The notes beneath the pieces were generated by a model. The model had not been told where the DNA came from. It did no database searches and saw only the letters and a program-made list of their open reading frames with translations. A DNA stretch of 64,000 nucleotides from Panulirus ornatus (lineage: Eukaryota; Arthropoda; Malacostraca; Decapoda; Palinuridae). Of this stretch, positions 1-13,960 are shown piece by piece (the first letter of the stretch is position 1; every line of letters starts with the position of its first letter). A program made the translations under genes and the position numbers. Where the stretch lies: positions 27,178,536-27,242,535 of the forward strand of contig NC_092271.1 of NCBI RefSeq assembly GCF_036320965.1, given 5' to 3'.

Positions 1-1021
1 TATGATTCTAGTTTTTATTGCCATTTTGCACTAGTCTCTCCATATTTTCACGTTGTGTTAAAGTCTATCGTAATCACATTGTTTGAGGATGACGGTGTTA
101 TTTTGAAACAGATGGGAGAGCGTACACTTCCCCACCAATGACCAAACTGCTGATCTTTCCTCCTAAATGTATCGTGTCCTGATGTCGTGTCCAAAGTGGC
201 CCATCCATCCAGGCTAGCAATGACCCCAGTGTGTCCCGTAATCAGATTGTCACAACATATTCAGAATTCCACCGTTTATCTTTTTCTACATGAATCTTTC
301 ACACATCGTCTTCGCATATGTCTGGAACAACTTTCTGTCTTCTCATTTGTCGCTTAATAACAACCTTCACTGTCCCATCATCAGAGTGTCAGACTTCCGT
401 CCACAGTGTGTATCTGTCTAGCTTCCCGGGACCTCCTTCCGTTCCGTGGGTAAACTATGTCATTTCCCGGCCGTTCCCCACAGGGCTCAACATGACTGGA
501 GTTCGTGTCGGGGGACCATCTTGTTCGCAGCCCCGGGCGTGGGCCTGGCGAGATGGCATTTAAAAAACTTTCCAACGTGTTATTTGACTAATACCACAAT
601 CAGGGAGGGGTGGGTGCCCCGGGGCCACCTTCCCATTAATCCGATTGTTTCATGTTTCCCAGTGCTCTTCGTTGCCGCTCACATTCCTCTATAACCCCTA
701 CACCACCCCGGGTCGACCAGGGTGTCCTCAGAACCATAGAGGCTCACATGGTGATGACTGCCCAGGCTAACACACGTGAACGTCGAGGGCGTCACGCGTC
801 GGGAGGGAACTAGAGAGGAAGGGAGGGAAATGAGTAGCTCGTGTCGTCCTGGTGAACAGTGATTCGTCGGGCTGTGAGCCTTGTGGTCACAGCTGCTGCT
901 GCTCGTACAACACACGCCACCATCATCAGCACGACCACCCAAAAGTGCAGGCTGCGCCGCGCACGGGATTGGACAAACCAGCAATTCGTCCGTGCTCCCA
1001 GCAGGTGGGTGGGCAGGCTCG

Positions 1022-1023
<2 letters not shown>
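1..1023. other. No gene seen
   Basis: Mixed-composition DNA with only short open frames, none resembling a known protein family. I see no tandem period, tRNA box pair or transposon end. It could be intergenic or intronic. Confidence 0.5.

Positions 1024-1056
<33 letters not shown>
1024..1056. repeat. (AC)n microsatellite
   Basis: Pure AC dinucleotide run. A complementary GT run begins 84 bp downstream, so one strand could fold back on itself. Confidence 0.98.
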
Positions 1057-1059
<3 letters not shown>

Positions 1060-1138
1060 CACATGTCTTGGATGAATGGTCCCAGCGTCTCTTTTGAACC
1101 CCAGGACAAGCTGTCGTCAGCCCGGACTGTGTGGTCAG

Positions 1139-1139
<1 letters not shown>

Positions 1140-1180
<41 letters not shown>
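1140..1180. repeat. (GT)n microsatellite
   Basis: Pure GT run, complementary in sequence to the AC run at 1024-1056 and in inverted relation to it. Confidence 0.98.
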
Positions 1181-1181
<1 letters not shown>

Positions 1182-2177
1182 ACAGTATATAGCTTGTGAT
1201 CAACAAATGAGACTCGTGATTTGAGTTGGCGGCAGGTGGCCATATTCTCATTCACGCTCTCTGCAGGCAAATGAAGTGCGATGGCGAGTCTCTGCGTCAA
1301 GCTAAAGGTTCAAACCCATCGAACCTCCGGGAGCAAATGATGAATAATGTTGTACGTGTAAGAACACCGAACATTAACACTGCGGTTAAGATCATCAGCT
1401 TGAAAAACTTTGTTGTCCAAACCTGGAGATACTCACACAGGCTATACGAGAAGTTATCTTGAATATCTACACCCAAGTCGACTGCCACACCTGTGTTAAC
1501 CACATGAGAAGTCATGATCTTTATAGTGAAAATGTAAATCTTCCTTCTCCTCCCACGCAAAAAGACGGGCCCACCACATACCCTCGCCCGAGTTAGCAGA
1601 CGCACGTAGCTGAGGACCCGCTTCCCTTAACCCAACAGACGTGTAAACAGAGACACAATCCCCCCTCCCCCTCCTTTTTTTCTTCGTCCTCACCACAACA
1701 GGTATAAACAGGAGCTCAGGTTGTGCTGGTGCCTCAACCCTCCTTTGCCCCTAACGTGGGGCAAAAAGGCCAGGTGCTGAACCCTCTCGACTTCACAAGT
1801 TTTAAGACACATTTCCTTGAAGTGAAATCCCACACACCAGGTACGTACACTCCTTTGCAATCCTGACATATAATGACTCTTTTCCTGTCATATTCATGGT
1901 CTCTATTCAGCCGGACAATGAGGTAAAAAAAAAAAAGAGCTGAGGAAAAAAAAACGAGAAGAAACAAAGGGGTAAAAGAGGCGAGCAAGTACGAAATCGC
2001 TGCATCTGTAGAGGCCATTGTTTGAAATGTGTCCACCGTTCACAGCGAAAGGTGAACACAGCCCGACGTCAGTGGCGGGTGTGGGTGCGACCTGTGGGCA
2101 CGTTGGGGACTGGCTATCCATCCCTTACCCCACCCATACACACCTCTCGACCCTGCCTCCACATGTGTACTTCACAC

Positions 2178-2180
<3 letters not shown>
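1181..2180. other. No gene seen
   Basis: Short open frames only, with A-rich tracts around 1925-1955. No homology recognised on either strand. Confidence 0.45.

Positions 2181-2223
<43 letters not shown>
2181..2223. repeat. (CA)n microsatellite
   Basis: Pure CA run. Confidence 0.98.
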
Positions 2224-2226
<3 letters not shown>

Positions 2227-2544
2227 TATCATTAACCCTCTGAGCAGTATGACTTTAACAGGTATAATCACGACAATGGTTTGGGTCGTTAGGTATACAT
2301 TATTGATGCCCTTGACGAGGTCTCGGGACCCAAGGTCTATATGTCAACGTCTGTAAAACCTTTCAAGAAGGCTCCTGACCCAGGCTGCTTCTGCAGTGTC
2401 TGCTGCAGTGAAAGAGACTGAGCAGTGAATGTCGCTAGCACCTGAGTGGGTGTCACGGCTGGGTTCTGGAATATTAATGTCCTCGGAATATCGCTTCTTG
2501 CCCCGGATATGCAATCAGGAATAAACCCTGAATGTCGCCTCTCT

Positions 2545-2765
2545 CCAAAATGAGCCGCTAAAGTAATATCACCCACTGAATACTGAACTTTGAGGGGCTA
2601 AACAATGAATACCACCAACTCACTGAGAATCTTAAAGGGGTTGAACAATGAGTATCACGTACCTAGTAATGAAACTTAAGGGGCTGTCAAACAAATAGCA
2701 TCCACCTAAACCCTTCATTTTAAGGGAGTAACCACCCAGTGACCACTGCAAACACCCAGCAGAGT
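2545..2765. repeat. Decayed 43-bp minisatellite
   Basis: The word AAGGGGCT or a near variant recurs at about 2593, 2636, 2679 and 2722, each 43 bp apart. A weaker copy lies at about 2552. Between them, AACAATGAATACCA-like text repeats with substitutions. This is an old tandem array of roughly five units, not a coding region. Confidence 0.7.
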
Positions 2766-3239
2766 CAGTGTCACGCCTGTCATCCTCCGTGACAAGGACA
2801 GACACACACACACACACCACAGGCGTAGTTGTGACAGACGAATCTCCAATATCATTCAGCGAGCGATGGTTGAGCTCTGTCTCCTGCGGTGAGAATATAA
2901 ATGGGGACTCGTCCTTCGGTGTTAAGATACAGACACACTTCCTTCCGCTCTATATCTTCTTTATCTTGTGAGATTCCAAATATTAATGACATATCATCAG
3001 TACCATGATTAAGGTTGATCCTGCTGTTACACACCCACCTGTTAATCATCCTCTCCGTCTTGATGAGCAGTGATTAACTGGGGGATGAGCAGCGGTGATC
3101 CACCTTCCTCAACCAACGTGTCGGTGAAGATCAGGTGATCAGTGTATGGTGGCGGGGTAGGGGCAGGAGGCATGAGGCTATGAGGCTGATTTGGTGTTTG
3201 GTGTCGTACAACACAGGAGAAGGGAGGTAAGTGAGGAAA

Positions 3240-3933
<694 letters not shown>

Positions 3934-3979
<46 letters not shown>
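3934..3979. repeat. (GT)n microsatellite
   Basis: Pure GT run, flanked by GGT-rich sequence that looks like a decayed extension of the same array. Confidence 0.97.
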
Positions 3980-3981
<2 letters not shown>

Positions 3982-4632
3982 TGGATAGCGTAGGGTGGTT
4001 ATTGTGGTGGTGTGGTGCTAGAGTAGGTGGTGCTGCGGTGGTTCAACGTGAGAACGAAGCAGTGGATCACACGCATCCGGACCTTCCCTGAGGCCGTTCG
4101 AACTGATTGATGACGCCAATGGTCTCGCCCCTGATTACTGGTACCGTTTAAATTAAATGTATGAAGCCCAGGCGGCTGATGAGTCCCCAGCAGTGTAAAT
4201 GATCATTAAAGACTTCAATGAGCGTTTGCTTGTGTAACACACAAGAAAATAACCAGTGAAGTAATTACAGTTTGATCTGAGTGATGTGCAATAAGGGCAT
4301 TCCAAGGTTTCCTTATCAAATAAAAGATCTGTTTATCATTACCAATCACGTATACTCATAATTAAATGACTTTTTTTTTTACATTAAATCTTGTTTCTGG
4401 TCTCTGGAGGCGGACCAAAGATGGCGTAATTGATATTAACCATATCTTATGCGTATAAGAAAATGTTTCAAGCACTGACTAATTGAAAAAGACAAGTGAT
4501 ACAATCAAGTCTTGTGGCGTTCCACACCCTAGAAAGAAGACGGGTTGATACGTACTGACTTTAGACGCGAAAAAATGACGATTCTTTGAGTCTACTGATG
4601 GCCTCACGCTCATATAGGTGGTTGAGACCGTT

Positions 4633-4637
<5 letters not shown>
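3980..4637. other. No gene seen
   Basis: AT-rich in its second half. No reading frame, tRNA box pair or terminal inverted repeat stands out. Confidence 0.4.

Positions 4638-4709
<72 letters not shown>
4638..4709. repeat. (GA)n microsatellite
   Basis: Pure GA run of 72 bp. Confidence 0.98.
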
Positions 4710-4712
<3 letters not shown>

Positions 4713-6246
4713 ACATAATGTGGAGGAAATGAGAATGGTCAAAATACCATTGTGTTAGGAGGTACGTGGCGCCACCAATACGACGAGTGGCTGGTCTGGG
4801 AACTGCGCTTGTGCCTCCACCCATCACTGCAGGCTTGCAGTGCCTTCACTTAGCGCCACTTAACACTGTGGAACCTTCTCATATACTATTACAGTTGATG
4901 AATCGCCGCCATTACTCAGTTAGCACGAGCACCAGGCCACACAAGCCTTCACCACTCTGCCACAAGGAGTCGAGGGAAGGAGGAGGAGGGGGAGGACACG
5001 GTGATAAGGTGTAGATTCTCGTCTTCTGTGTCTCTCCTTCTTCCAGCACTCTACTGGAATTCTGGAAAACCCATGCTTCAGTGTCCGTTGAGGGTGGCTG
5101 GATGCTCAAAGATCTGAAAGCGTCCGCCTACTCAATAACTTTCCCTCTGTTTCATCATGGATGTATATCAAAAGAGTTTGCCTGGATTTGACTCACTGTG
5201 CTTCGGATAACCTTTCTCCGGGAAAGCCATCGATTTTAGTTACTTGACTTCTACTAATTTCTGTCGTAATTCCAGGAGGTCTGTGTCTGCGGCAGTGTCG
5301 GGTGTCTCCGTTATCCAGTGACTCCGGTAGATCTATTGACTCAAAGAAACCCCGTTGGTTTTACGTTAGTCAGGGAGGATCAGTGAGGCTATTGGTTTTC
5401 AACGCCCGTCTCACCCCTTACCCCCAAGCGTTCCAGCGGTTCCAGTAACTCGTGTGACTAAAAGGAGCTTTGAGGTGGTTCCAGGACTTTGATGAGTTGC
5501 AGGTGTGCGTGCAGTGTAGCCCTGGGCCAGGAGCGAGAGGCTGGGGCTGGCCACCGCAGGGGTCGAGTAATTACCACTAAATTGCCCCAAATGGCTCAAG
5601 TAAAGCGGTTGTGTTGCTCAGATTCCGCGAAGGCTTCGAGTTCTGGAAGCCTGACGACCCCAAAGGAAACCCAGCGAAGCCATGCCTCGGGAGAGAACCC
5701 TACTTACATTCATGAGTGAAACTGTAATTGACTCAAAATGAACATAATATGAGTAGAAAAACGCAAAGCGAATTTCCATGAAGCAATTTGTATCAATCAT
5801 CAAATTTCATTTTATGTCTAATAGCCAAGCATTAGTTGCGAAGAATGCTTGTGGATTTCCTTTACGATATGAAGGAGCAAGAACGGTGCTAAAAGTCGCC
5901 TCTAATACGTTGTTCCTGTGCATCTACTGACACCATTCGGATGACCTTGTTATGAGGACAAAGAACCAGAAGGGACAAGCTCTATGAATTCGTCTGAGTT
6001 CCCGAATGAACCGCTAACTGAACTGGAAAACAAGTCATGATTAACTTAGTGTGGCTGTGTTTAACAGGGGCGTAAATCTTCATTAAATACGAATGGCTGT
6101 CATCTCTAAGCTACCGAATAATGTTTAAAGATTATCTTGTAGCCTTCTCCCCTCGTCGATCTGGTCCTCTAGCAAAATACATTAGATCTAAAAAGAGATT
6201 AACAGAGTGACTGGAGGACCCTGTTTGAGAATATCACAAGCCTTCG
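4710..6246. other. No gene seen
   Basis: About 1.5 kb without a long array. Open frames are all under 90 codons and unlike known proteins. A small GGA-rich run lies near 4978-4996. Confidence 0.4.
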
Positions 6247-6435
6247 ACGTCGTGTGTTTGGTTTCTGTATAAAAACAGCAGCGAACGATTATCATTTGAT
6301 CTCGATATACGAACAACAGCGGGGAACTATTACCGTTTGGTTTGTACTTACAGACAGCGGGGAACTGTCGTCGTTTGGTTTCGATATCCGAAGAGTGGGG
6401 AACGGTAACCTGTTTCCTCTCTGTATACAACCAGA
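6247..6435. repeat. Decayed 39-bp minisatellite
   Basis: GTTTGGTTT-like words start near 6256, 6295, 6335 and 6373, with AACAGCGGGGAACT between them, giving a period of 38-40 bp. A fifth partial copy reaches about 6435. A 210-codon minus-strand frame crosses it and is not credible as a gene. Confidence 0.7.
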
Positions 6436-6569
6436 TCACACCGGTTGATGTCTGGAATATCCGTATGATGCCGTTACCAGACGGTAAGGCGTTACCTCTG
6501 TAACGTGAGACAGAGGACAAAGAATTTATTGGTAATAGATGTAAACTTCTGCCTGTGTTCGGCGGACAT

Positions 6570-6800
6570 TGAGGACGAGGTTTTGAAGGCCCAGGGTCAT
6601 TAACTCCTTGAGCACGAGGATTCGACCCTTTACTACGAAGGTGTGATCCCGCAGCATGGCTGCATGGTCCTTCGGTATGGTGGCCTTTAATTGGAGCTGA
6701 GCTTCGAGGGTCTAAGTTAAAGTTAGCCTGGCCATCATACCCTATAATCGTACTGTCGTGTTCAAGGGTCACACCGTCGTGCTCCAGGGACCTAAAACAA
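6570..6800. repeat. Decayed GAGCACGA / TCGACCCTT-type repeat
   Basis: Words such as CCTTGAGCACGAGG, ATTCGACCCTT, GTTCAAGGGTC and GTCGTGCTCC recur in both orientations. The same vocabulary reappears at 20610-20785 and 21000-21120, so this is a dispersed, heavily decayed repeat family. Confidence 0.5.
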
Positions 6801-7133
6801 AGTTCCCTACCTTTCTTCATGCCACAAAGTCCCTCTCACCAAAACAAGCAAGAGAAATGTGGTCTTCTCAGTTCTTCATCAAGACTATGCCCCCCTCCCT
6901 CCCCCCAACTCCGTGATCTTCTACAGGGTGTTCCTGGAGGACGGCCGCGACCCTGCTGGCCTCCCTCACACACCGCCACGGGGGCCCGCAAGACACGGTT
7001 GGCAACCACGAAGACCCTCCCTCAGGGCACGCCAGCCACTGGCAGGTCAGGACGAACTCGTCCACTCACTTAAGCTAATGGGTAGTTTCCTGAGACAAAT
7101 AGGGGAGGGGATCCATTAACTCACAGCTTCCTA

Positions 7134-7136
<3 letters not shown>

Positions 7137-7216
<80 letters not shown>
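7137..7216. repeat. (AT)n microsatellite
   Basis: Pure AT run of 80 bp. Confidence 0.98.
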
Positions 7217-7218
<2 letters not shown>

Positions 7219-7689
7219 ATAACGAATCTGAATGCAAATTGCAGTTTACCAAACTCTCACATGGTTGTGACCCAATCCACGCAAAAGCAAAGCAAACTCC
7301 CATACAAGAAAAAGTAAGCAAACGCCTGCATCAGAAAGCAAGCAAGCCACCGTACCGTGCACCGAGCGCTCCGTCTTCATCATGTCCAGCCATCTATTCA
7401 TCTCTCATACCCATGTTAGGCCCTGAAGACAGATCGTCATGGGACTGATAAGACACAAGGCCTCGGTTGTGCATCAACACCCATTCGACCTTCCTGAAGG
7501 CCCATCTAACCTGACCGCCTCACGAGCAAGCATTCCATGAAAGCATGAAAGACTGAAGTAGAACATTCAGATGTGATGACGACTGATATAATTTTCACGT
7601 AAGAATTCAGACTCTGTCGAGGCAATGCACGCATGCACACGTGTCCGACCCTATCTGAACACCCCCTCTGCGACGTAATAGAAGCACCG

Positions 7690-8095
7690 TAACATGTAAC
7701 AAGACTTCAGCAACTTCAGTAGAATAAAGCATAACAGTAACACCACGAAAGAACGACAGAAATTTAACAACAGGACAAGAGACACAACAGATGTATCATA
7801 ACTAGTAACATTAGTACCATAACAGGACAACAGGAGTGCTATAACAGAAGGCCAAAATGAGTTCCAGAACATGTAACGGTAGTGTTACAACAGTAGTACA
7901 ACGGGAGTGCTACAACAGCAGTGCTACTAGAATGCCACAACGTGAAACTAGTACCACAAAAGACCCAGAAGGGCCAACATGTGTAACAGTGGTGCCACAA
8001 CAGATCAACAGGAGTGCAAACAGGGGCCAGCATGTGCCACAACAGGGGGCAAACAGGAGTGCCAACAGGGGCCAGCATGTGTAAGAGCCAGAGAT
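7690..8095. repeat. Decayed ACAACAGNAGTGC repeat
   Basis: Words such as ACAGGAGTGC, ACAACAGTAGTAC and AACAGGGGCCAGCATGTG recur throughout. The clearest pair is at about 8022-8080, where GGGGCCAGCATGTG occurs twice. Spacing is irregular, about 15-50 bp. It looks like an old tandem array and not a gene. Confidence 0.6.
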
Positions 8096-8274
8096 ATAAA
8101 TCAACGTAACATTTCAGGGATGCCAAGTGAACCGGTCCTTGTCTCCTTGTCTGACACGTAGCACTAACATGTTATACGTGAACCTCGACCCTCTCACCCT
8201 CCATCCTTAAGGGTCACATTCCTCCACCTCGAGGCGAGACTCAATGCAATTAGTTTTGCAAATTTAGAATTTGT

Positions 8275-8363
8275 CAGAGTGCCACATCCCAACCCCAGGA
8301 TGGCACTGGGTAATAGACCCTACGGCTGTAGGGTGATACGGGCGGAGTTGACGTGGCACTCTG
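8275..8363. mobile_element. Short TIR palindrome, possible MITE
   Basis: CAGAGTGCCAC at 8275-8285 is matched by its exact reverse complement at 8353-8363, bounding 89 bp. The centre contains a smaller hairpin, CCTACGGCTGTAGGG. A CAG start is typical of hAT-type ends, but the flanking 8-mers do not clearly match as a target duplication. It could equally be a non-mobile palindrome. Confidence 0.4.
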
Positions 8364-8689
8364 GCACACATTTGGGACCTGAGGGACTGTCTGAGCCAGT
8401 AGCCCATTCACCGTTGCCATTGCCACAGCACACGTGATGCCTATTGTGTTTCTTACCGTATTTCACCGCCGTTGGCACTCTCCGTCATCGTGCCAGGATG
8501 GGCATGGAGAACAAGACGTGCGGATGTGCGGACAACAGGTATCGAGTGTGGTGATCTTGCTGGTGTGGGTGTGGGTTGGTGGGTGGGGTTCCACAGTGAC
8601 GTGGGTGGGAAGTGTGGGAGGGAAGAAACGGGTCGGAATGTGATCGGACGGTGTGAAGTGGCCGATGTGGTGGCAACGCTGGCCTGCGA

Positions 8690-8735
8690 GGTGGGGGGAG
8701 GGAGGGCTCCTCCTCCTCCTCCTCCTTTTGTGACA
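8690..8735. repeat. GGAGGG / (CTC)n tract
   Basis: A short purine-rich stretch followed directly by a CTC run, which can pair in inverted fashion. Confidence 0.7.
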
Positions 8736-8844
8736 ACGGTAACAGTTAGAAGGATCGGCAGTGCCGCTCGAGGTGTGGCCTGGACAGTACTCCACCACGA
8801 GAGCGAGGTCCTACACCAGTCGACATCCACGTAAATACACATGC

Positions 8845-9180
8845 ATCCTACCAGTACACGATCATGGTGATACAGACCGACACCAGTACACTTCCCAGTC
8901 ACCTAAAGTCTGTTGTAGTGGACATGCGACCCACAACGACCCTAGTTCTCATCCTTGCCGGAGGGTATGCGCTCCAGTACACTGTACGACCCGGGAAACA
9001 TCCGCTTACCAGTACACATCTGCTCCAGTACACGTATCCATTGGTACGCACACCCACAACAGTACACATTAACACGAGTACACGCCCATGACTGTACACT
9101 CGCTCACCAGTACACCCACGATGGTACCCACCAGTGCCAGTACACACCAGAGCCCGTGCACACCCATGCTAGTACAGAGA
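8845..9180. repeat. Decayed CCAGTACAC repeat
   Basis: CCAGTACAC or a one-base variant occurs about nine times at irregular 15-90 bp intervals (for example near 8855, 8884, 8973, 9012, 9035, 9109 and 9138). I infer an old CA-related minisatellite. Confidence 0.65.
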
Positions 9181-9406
9181 GGCGACAGTACCATCCCACA
9201 CCATCCCATCCCATCCCCCTCAGCCAGTAAACCCCTATCCTTCCCACGACTTTCAGCGGTTATCATCGCCATATTGTGTTGGTATACGACACTGAGATAG
9301 AGTTTCTCTTGCGTAAAAGAATCCGACGTATTAAAGGCTGACCCAACGTGAGTAGCCCTCAACACTGTGTGGCTGTTCATCATGACGGACGGGAGTAAAA
9401 CTATCG

Positions 9407-10057
<651 letters not shown>

Positions 10058-10129
<72 letters not shown>

Positions 10130-10153
10130 CACACACACACATACACACACACA
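10058..10153. repeat. (CA)n microsatellite
   Basis: A CA run of about 70 bp, then a few TG and TA interruptions. It ends against a perfect hairpin. Confidence 0.97.
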
Positions 10154-10179
10154 CATGATGTCCCAGCGGGGACATCATG
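10154..10179. repeat. Perfect 11-bp inverted repeat
   Basis: CATGATGTCCC at 10154-10164 and GGGACATCATG at 10169-10179 are exact reverse complements separated by AGCG. The hairpin abuts the CA array. No transcription-terminator role is implied in this eukaryotic setting. Confidence 0.8.
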
Positions 10180-10227
10180 CCCTAAGGCAGGGTTAGCGCG
10201 TATCGCTCACCGCACAGGACGTAAACC

Positions 10228-10230
<3 letters not shown>

Positions 10231-10312
<82 letters not shown>
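10231..10312. repeat. (GA)n microsatellite
   Basis: Pure GA run of 82 bp. Confidence 0.98.
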
Positions 10313-10316
<4 letters not shown>

Positions 10317-10429
10317 CAGTAATCCACGCACGAACAAAAAGACCCACACAAGGCTCCAGAGCAAATAAGACTACAGACCACCGCACAAACAAGACGGTCA
10401 AAAAGTTGAAGTAGGAGGAGGCAAGTGAG

Positions 10430-10529
10430 AGGAGGTTGGCTGGGGAGCGGGGGGTGGGAGAGTGGTGAGAGGGTAGGCGAGTGGTGAGAGGGAGGGAGGG
10501 TAGGGGGAGAGAGGGTGTGAGTGGGCGGG

Positions 10530-10620
<91 letters not shown>

Positions 10621-10690
10621 GGAGGGGAGTGAGGGAGGGAGGGAGGGAGGGGAGGTGGTGAGGTCTAACAAGGTTTAAGGACCTATTACA
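10430..10690. repeat. Purine tract with (GA)n and G run
   Basis: A long G/A-only region. GGGAGAGTGGTGAGAGGG-like copies precede a pure GA run (10532-10610) and then a run of 12 G. Such mirror-symmetric purine DNA can form triplexes and the G runs could form quadruplexes. Confidence 0.9.
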
Positions 10691-10699
10691 AAGAGTTCA

Positions 10700-10832
10700 G
10701 GGCCGGTTAGGGCCGGGCAGGACAAGGCAGGGTAGGGCAGGTTCAGGCAGGGCCGAGCAGGGCAGGGCAGGGCCGGGCAGAGCCGGGCAGGGCCGGGCAG
10801 GGCCGGGCAGGGCCAGGCAGGGCCGGGCAGGG
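10700..10832. repeat. GGGCAGGGCC-type 10-bp G-rich repeat
   Basis: GGGCCGGGCAGG and GGGCAGGGCAGG alternate across about 130 bp, giving a 10-bp or 5-bp register. The plus strand carries many closely spaced GGG runs and so is a quadruplex candidate. Confidence 0.85.
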
Positions 10833-11133
10833 AGGGAGGGCTGTTGGGGATGATGCCTCACGACAACAATGAGACCAGTGCCACAGCGAGCGCCGAGGTC
10901 TTGGAAGGTAAGGCCGACCGCGTCACCCTCACCACCGGCAACAAACCGACCCTCTCTTTTTCCCCTCTGTCTTCTCAAAGGCGAGGGTGAGACTGAAGTA
11001 AAAAAAAAAAAGAGGGACTTGCATGACTTTCAGCATGGGAGGGAGAATGGGTCTTCATAGGAGAGAGAGGTAGTGGGACGAAACAAGACAAGCAGGTAGG
11101 GGAAACAATGGAATCCAAGATATAAAAGCAGAG

Positions 11134-11168
11134 GGAGGAGGAGGAGGAGGAGGAGGAGGAGGAGGAGG
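11134..11168. repeat. (GGA)n microsatellite
   Basis: Pure GGA trinucleotide run. Confidence 0.95.
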
Positions 11169-11500
11169 GGGTAGCAGTAGTGGAGGGGGTCAACCCTGAG
11201 GAACGCCGCGCTCAACAACCGACCCGCATCGCGTTGTTGCTCGGATGACAAGAAAATGGAGTATGAGGGGCAACTAAAATATTCCTCTCGCAGCTGGAGT
11301 GGGCGGTAGACGCGCGAATAACCACGCTTGGGGAGGATGTTGTGGGGGTGAGGGGGTGGGTGATGGTGACTGGAGACACCTCTCACGGTGACTGGAGGTG
11401 GAAGAGGCTCATGGACGCCCAAGGACGAAGGACGATAAGGAAAGGAAAGAAATTATGTTTACTAGTTTGTGTGCCTGTGGCATGGAGACAAATTGCCTTC

Positions 11501-11504
<4 letters not shown>

Positions 11505-11533
<29 letters not shown>
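11505..11533. repeat. Oligo(A) tract
   Basis: A run of nearly 30 A. No convincing retroposon body is visible immediately upstream, so I do not call it a poly(A) tail. Confidence 0.8.
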
Positions 11534-11538
<5 letters not shown>

Positions 11539-11928
11539 TTGTTCTTTTTCACAACTAGAACACCTAGATTAGGAAACCCAGGAACACGAGTTTCAGTTCA
11601 GAGGGTACGATGTCGCAAGGGTTATGTTCTCTCGTTGTCTTTTTTATGATTTTTGGTCAGTAATGTACACGAAGAATTTACAAGGGGTGTACACAGTGTT
11701 GTGGATCATGATGTAGGAACTACACTAGGAATGTTCTGTGATCATTACAAATGTATGCATACAAGTGTGTGTGCGTGTGTTTGTGTGTCTAGTAAGTATG
11801 CAGGAATATACCTAAATAACAAATGCAAACATGACACAAATACACAATATATTCATACATCAAAACTTGAAGATCCAGTGTTACACTTGCATTCAGTGCA
11901 AACCTCAAGATAACTTTACCTTAACTCC

Positions 11929-12462
11929 GTGTTGCGACCCAGCCGTTATCACGCCACCCGACAAGATCATGTGAACTCCAGAGGAAGACTTGTGTTCGTC
12001 AACATACACGATGAACCTAAATCCTTCACAGAGGCCCTAAAGGTGAGCTGCTGTGTGCCTCGAACATTTCCCTCTGGCATATCTAACACACTGCTGCTGA
12101 TCAAATCCCCCCCCCCTCCCACTAAACTTGGCATCTCCACTGAAACAGGAGTTGACCACATCCCCCACTCCCACTATGAACCCCACAGCACACACACCCC
12201 CACTACCTCATCGTCCGTCCACGACAGTGGCTGTCTGATGGGACATAATAGCGGGGACCCCACGTCGCAGTATCTCCCACCGACCCACACGCCCAGATCT
12301 GCGTACCATTTGTTGGCATTTTTACGGGTGGGCGAGGCCTTTAGGACCCTAATACTTTCCATGATACACGTCGTAAGCGTTTGGGAGATAACGAACGCCA
12401 AGATGCAACCCCTGCTCACAGTCCAGGCCCTGCTCAACGCAGGTGAGCCGGGTGGATGTTAA
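11929..12462 (+). other. Open frame without recognised homology
   Basis: The longest open stretch here not made of simple repeats: 177 codons, opening at GTG and not ATG. It contains GTGAGC after CTAAAG and after AACGCAG, both resembling splice donors, the second near 12442. Part is P/T/H-rich (around codons 80-120). I recognise no domain. It may be an unspliced exon, but chance is more likely. Confidence 0.12.
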
Positions 12463-13657
<1,195 letters not shown>

Positions 13658-13659
13658 GC

Positions 13660-13960
<301 letters not shown>

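Noticed and set aside
1296..1322. B-box-like GGTTCAAACCC suggesting a tRNA or SINE
   Set aside because: No A box at the expected distance and no recognisable body or tail.
6188..6820. 210-codon minus-strand frame
   Set aside because: It overlaps two decayed tandem repeats, shows internal repetition at their period and resembles no protein family.
11505..11533. Poly(A) tail of a processed pseudogene
   Set aside because: No spliced-exon-like coding text or LINE 3' end precedes it, and no flanking target duplication is evident.
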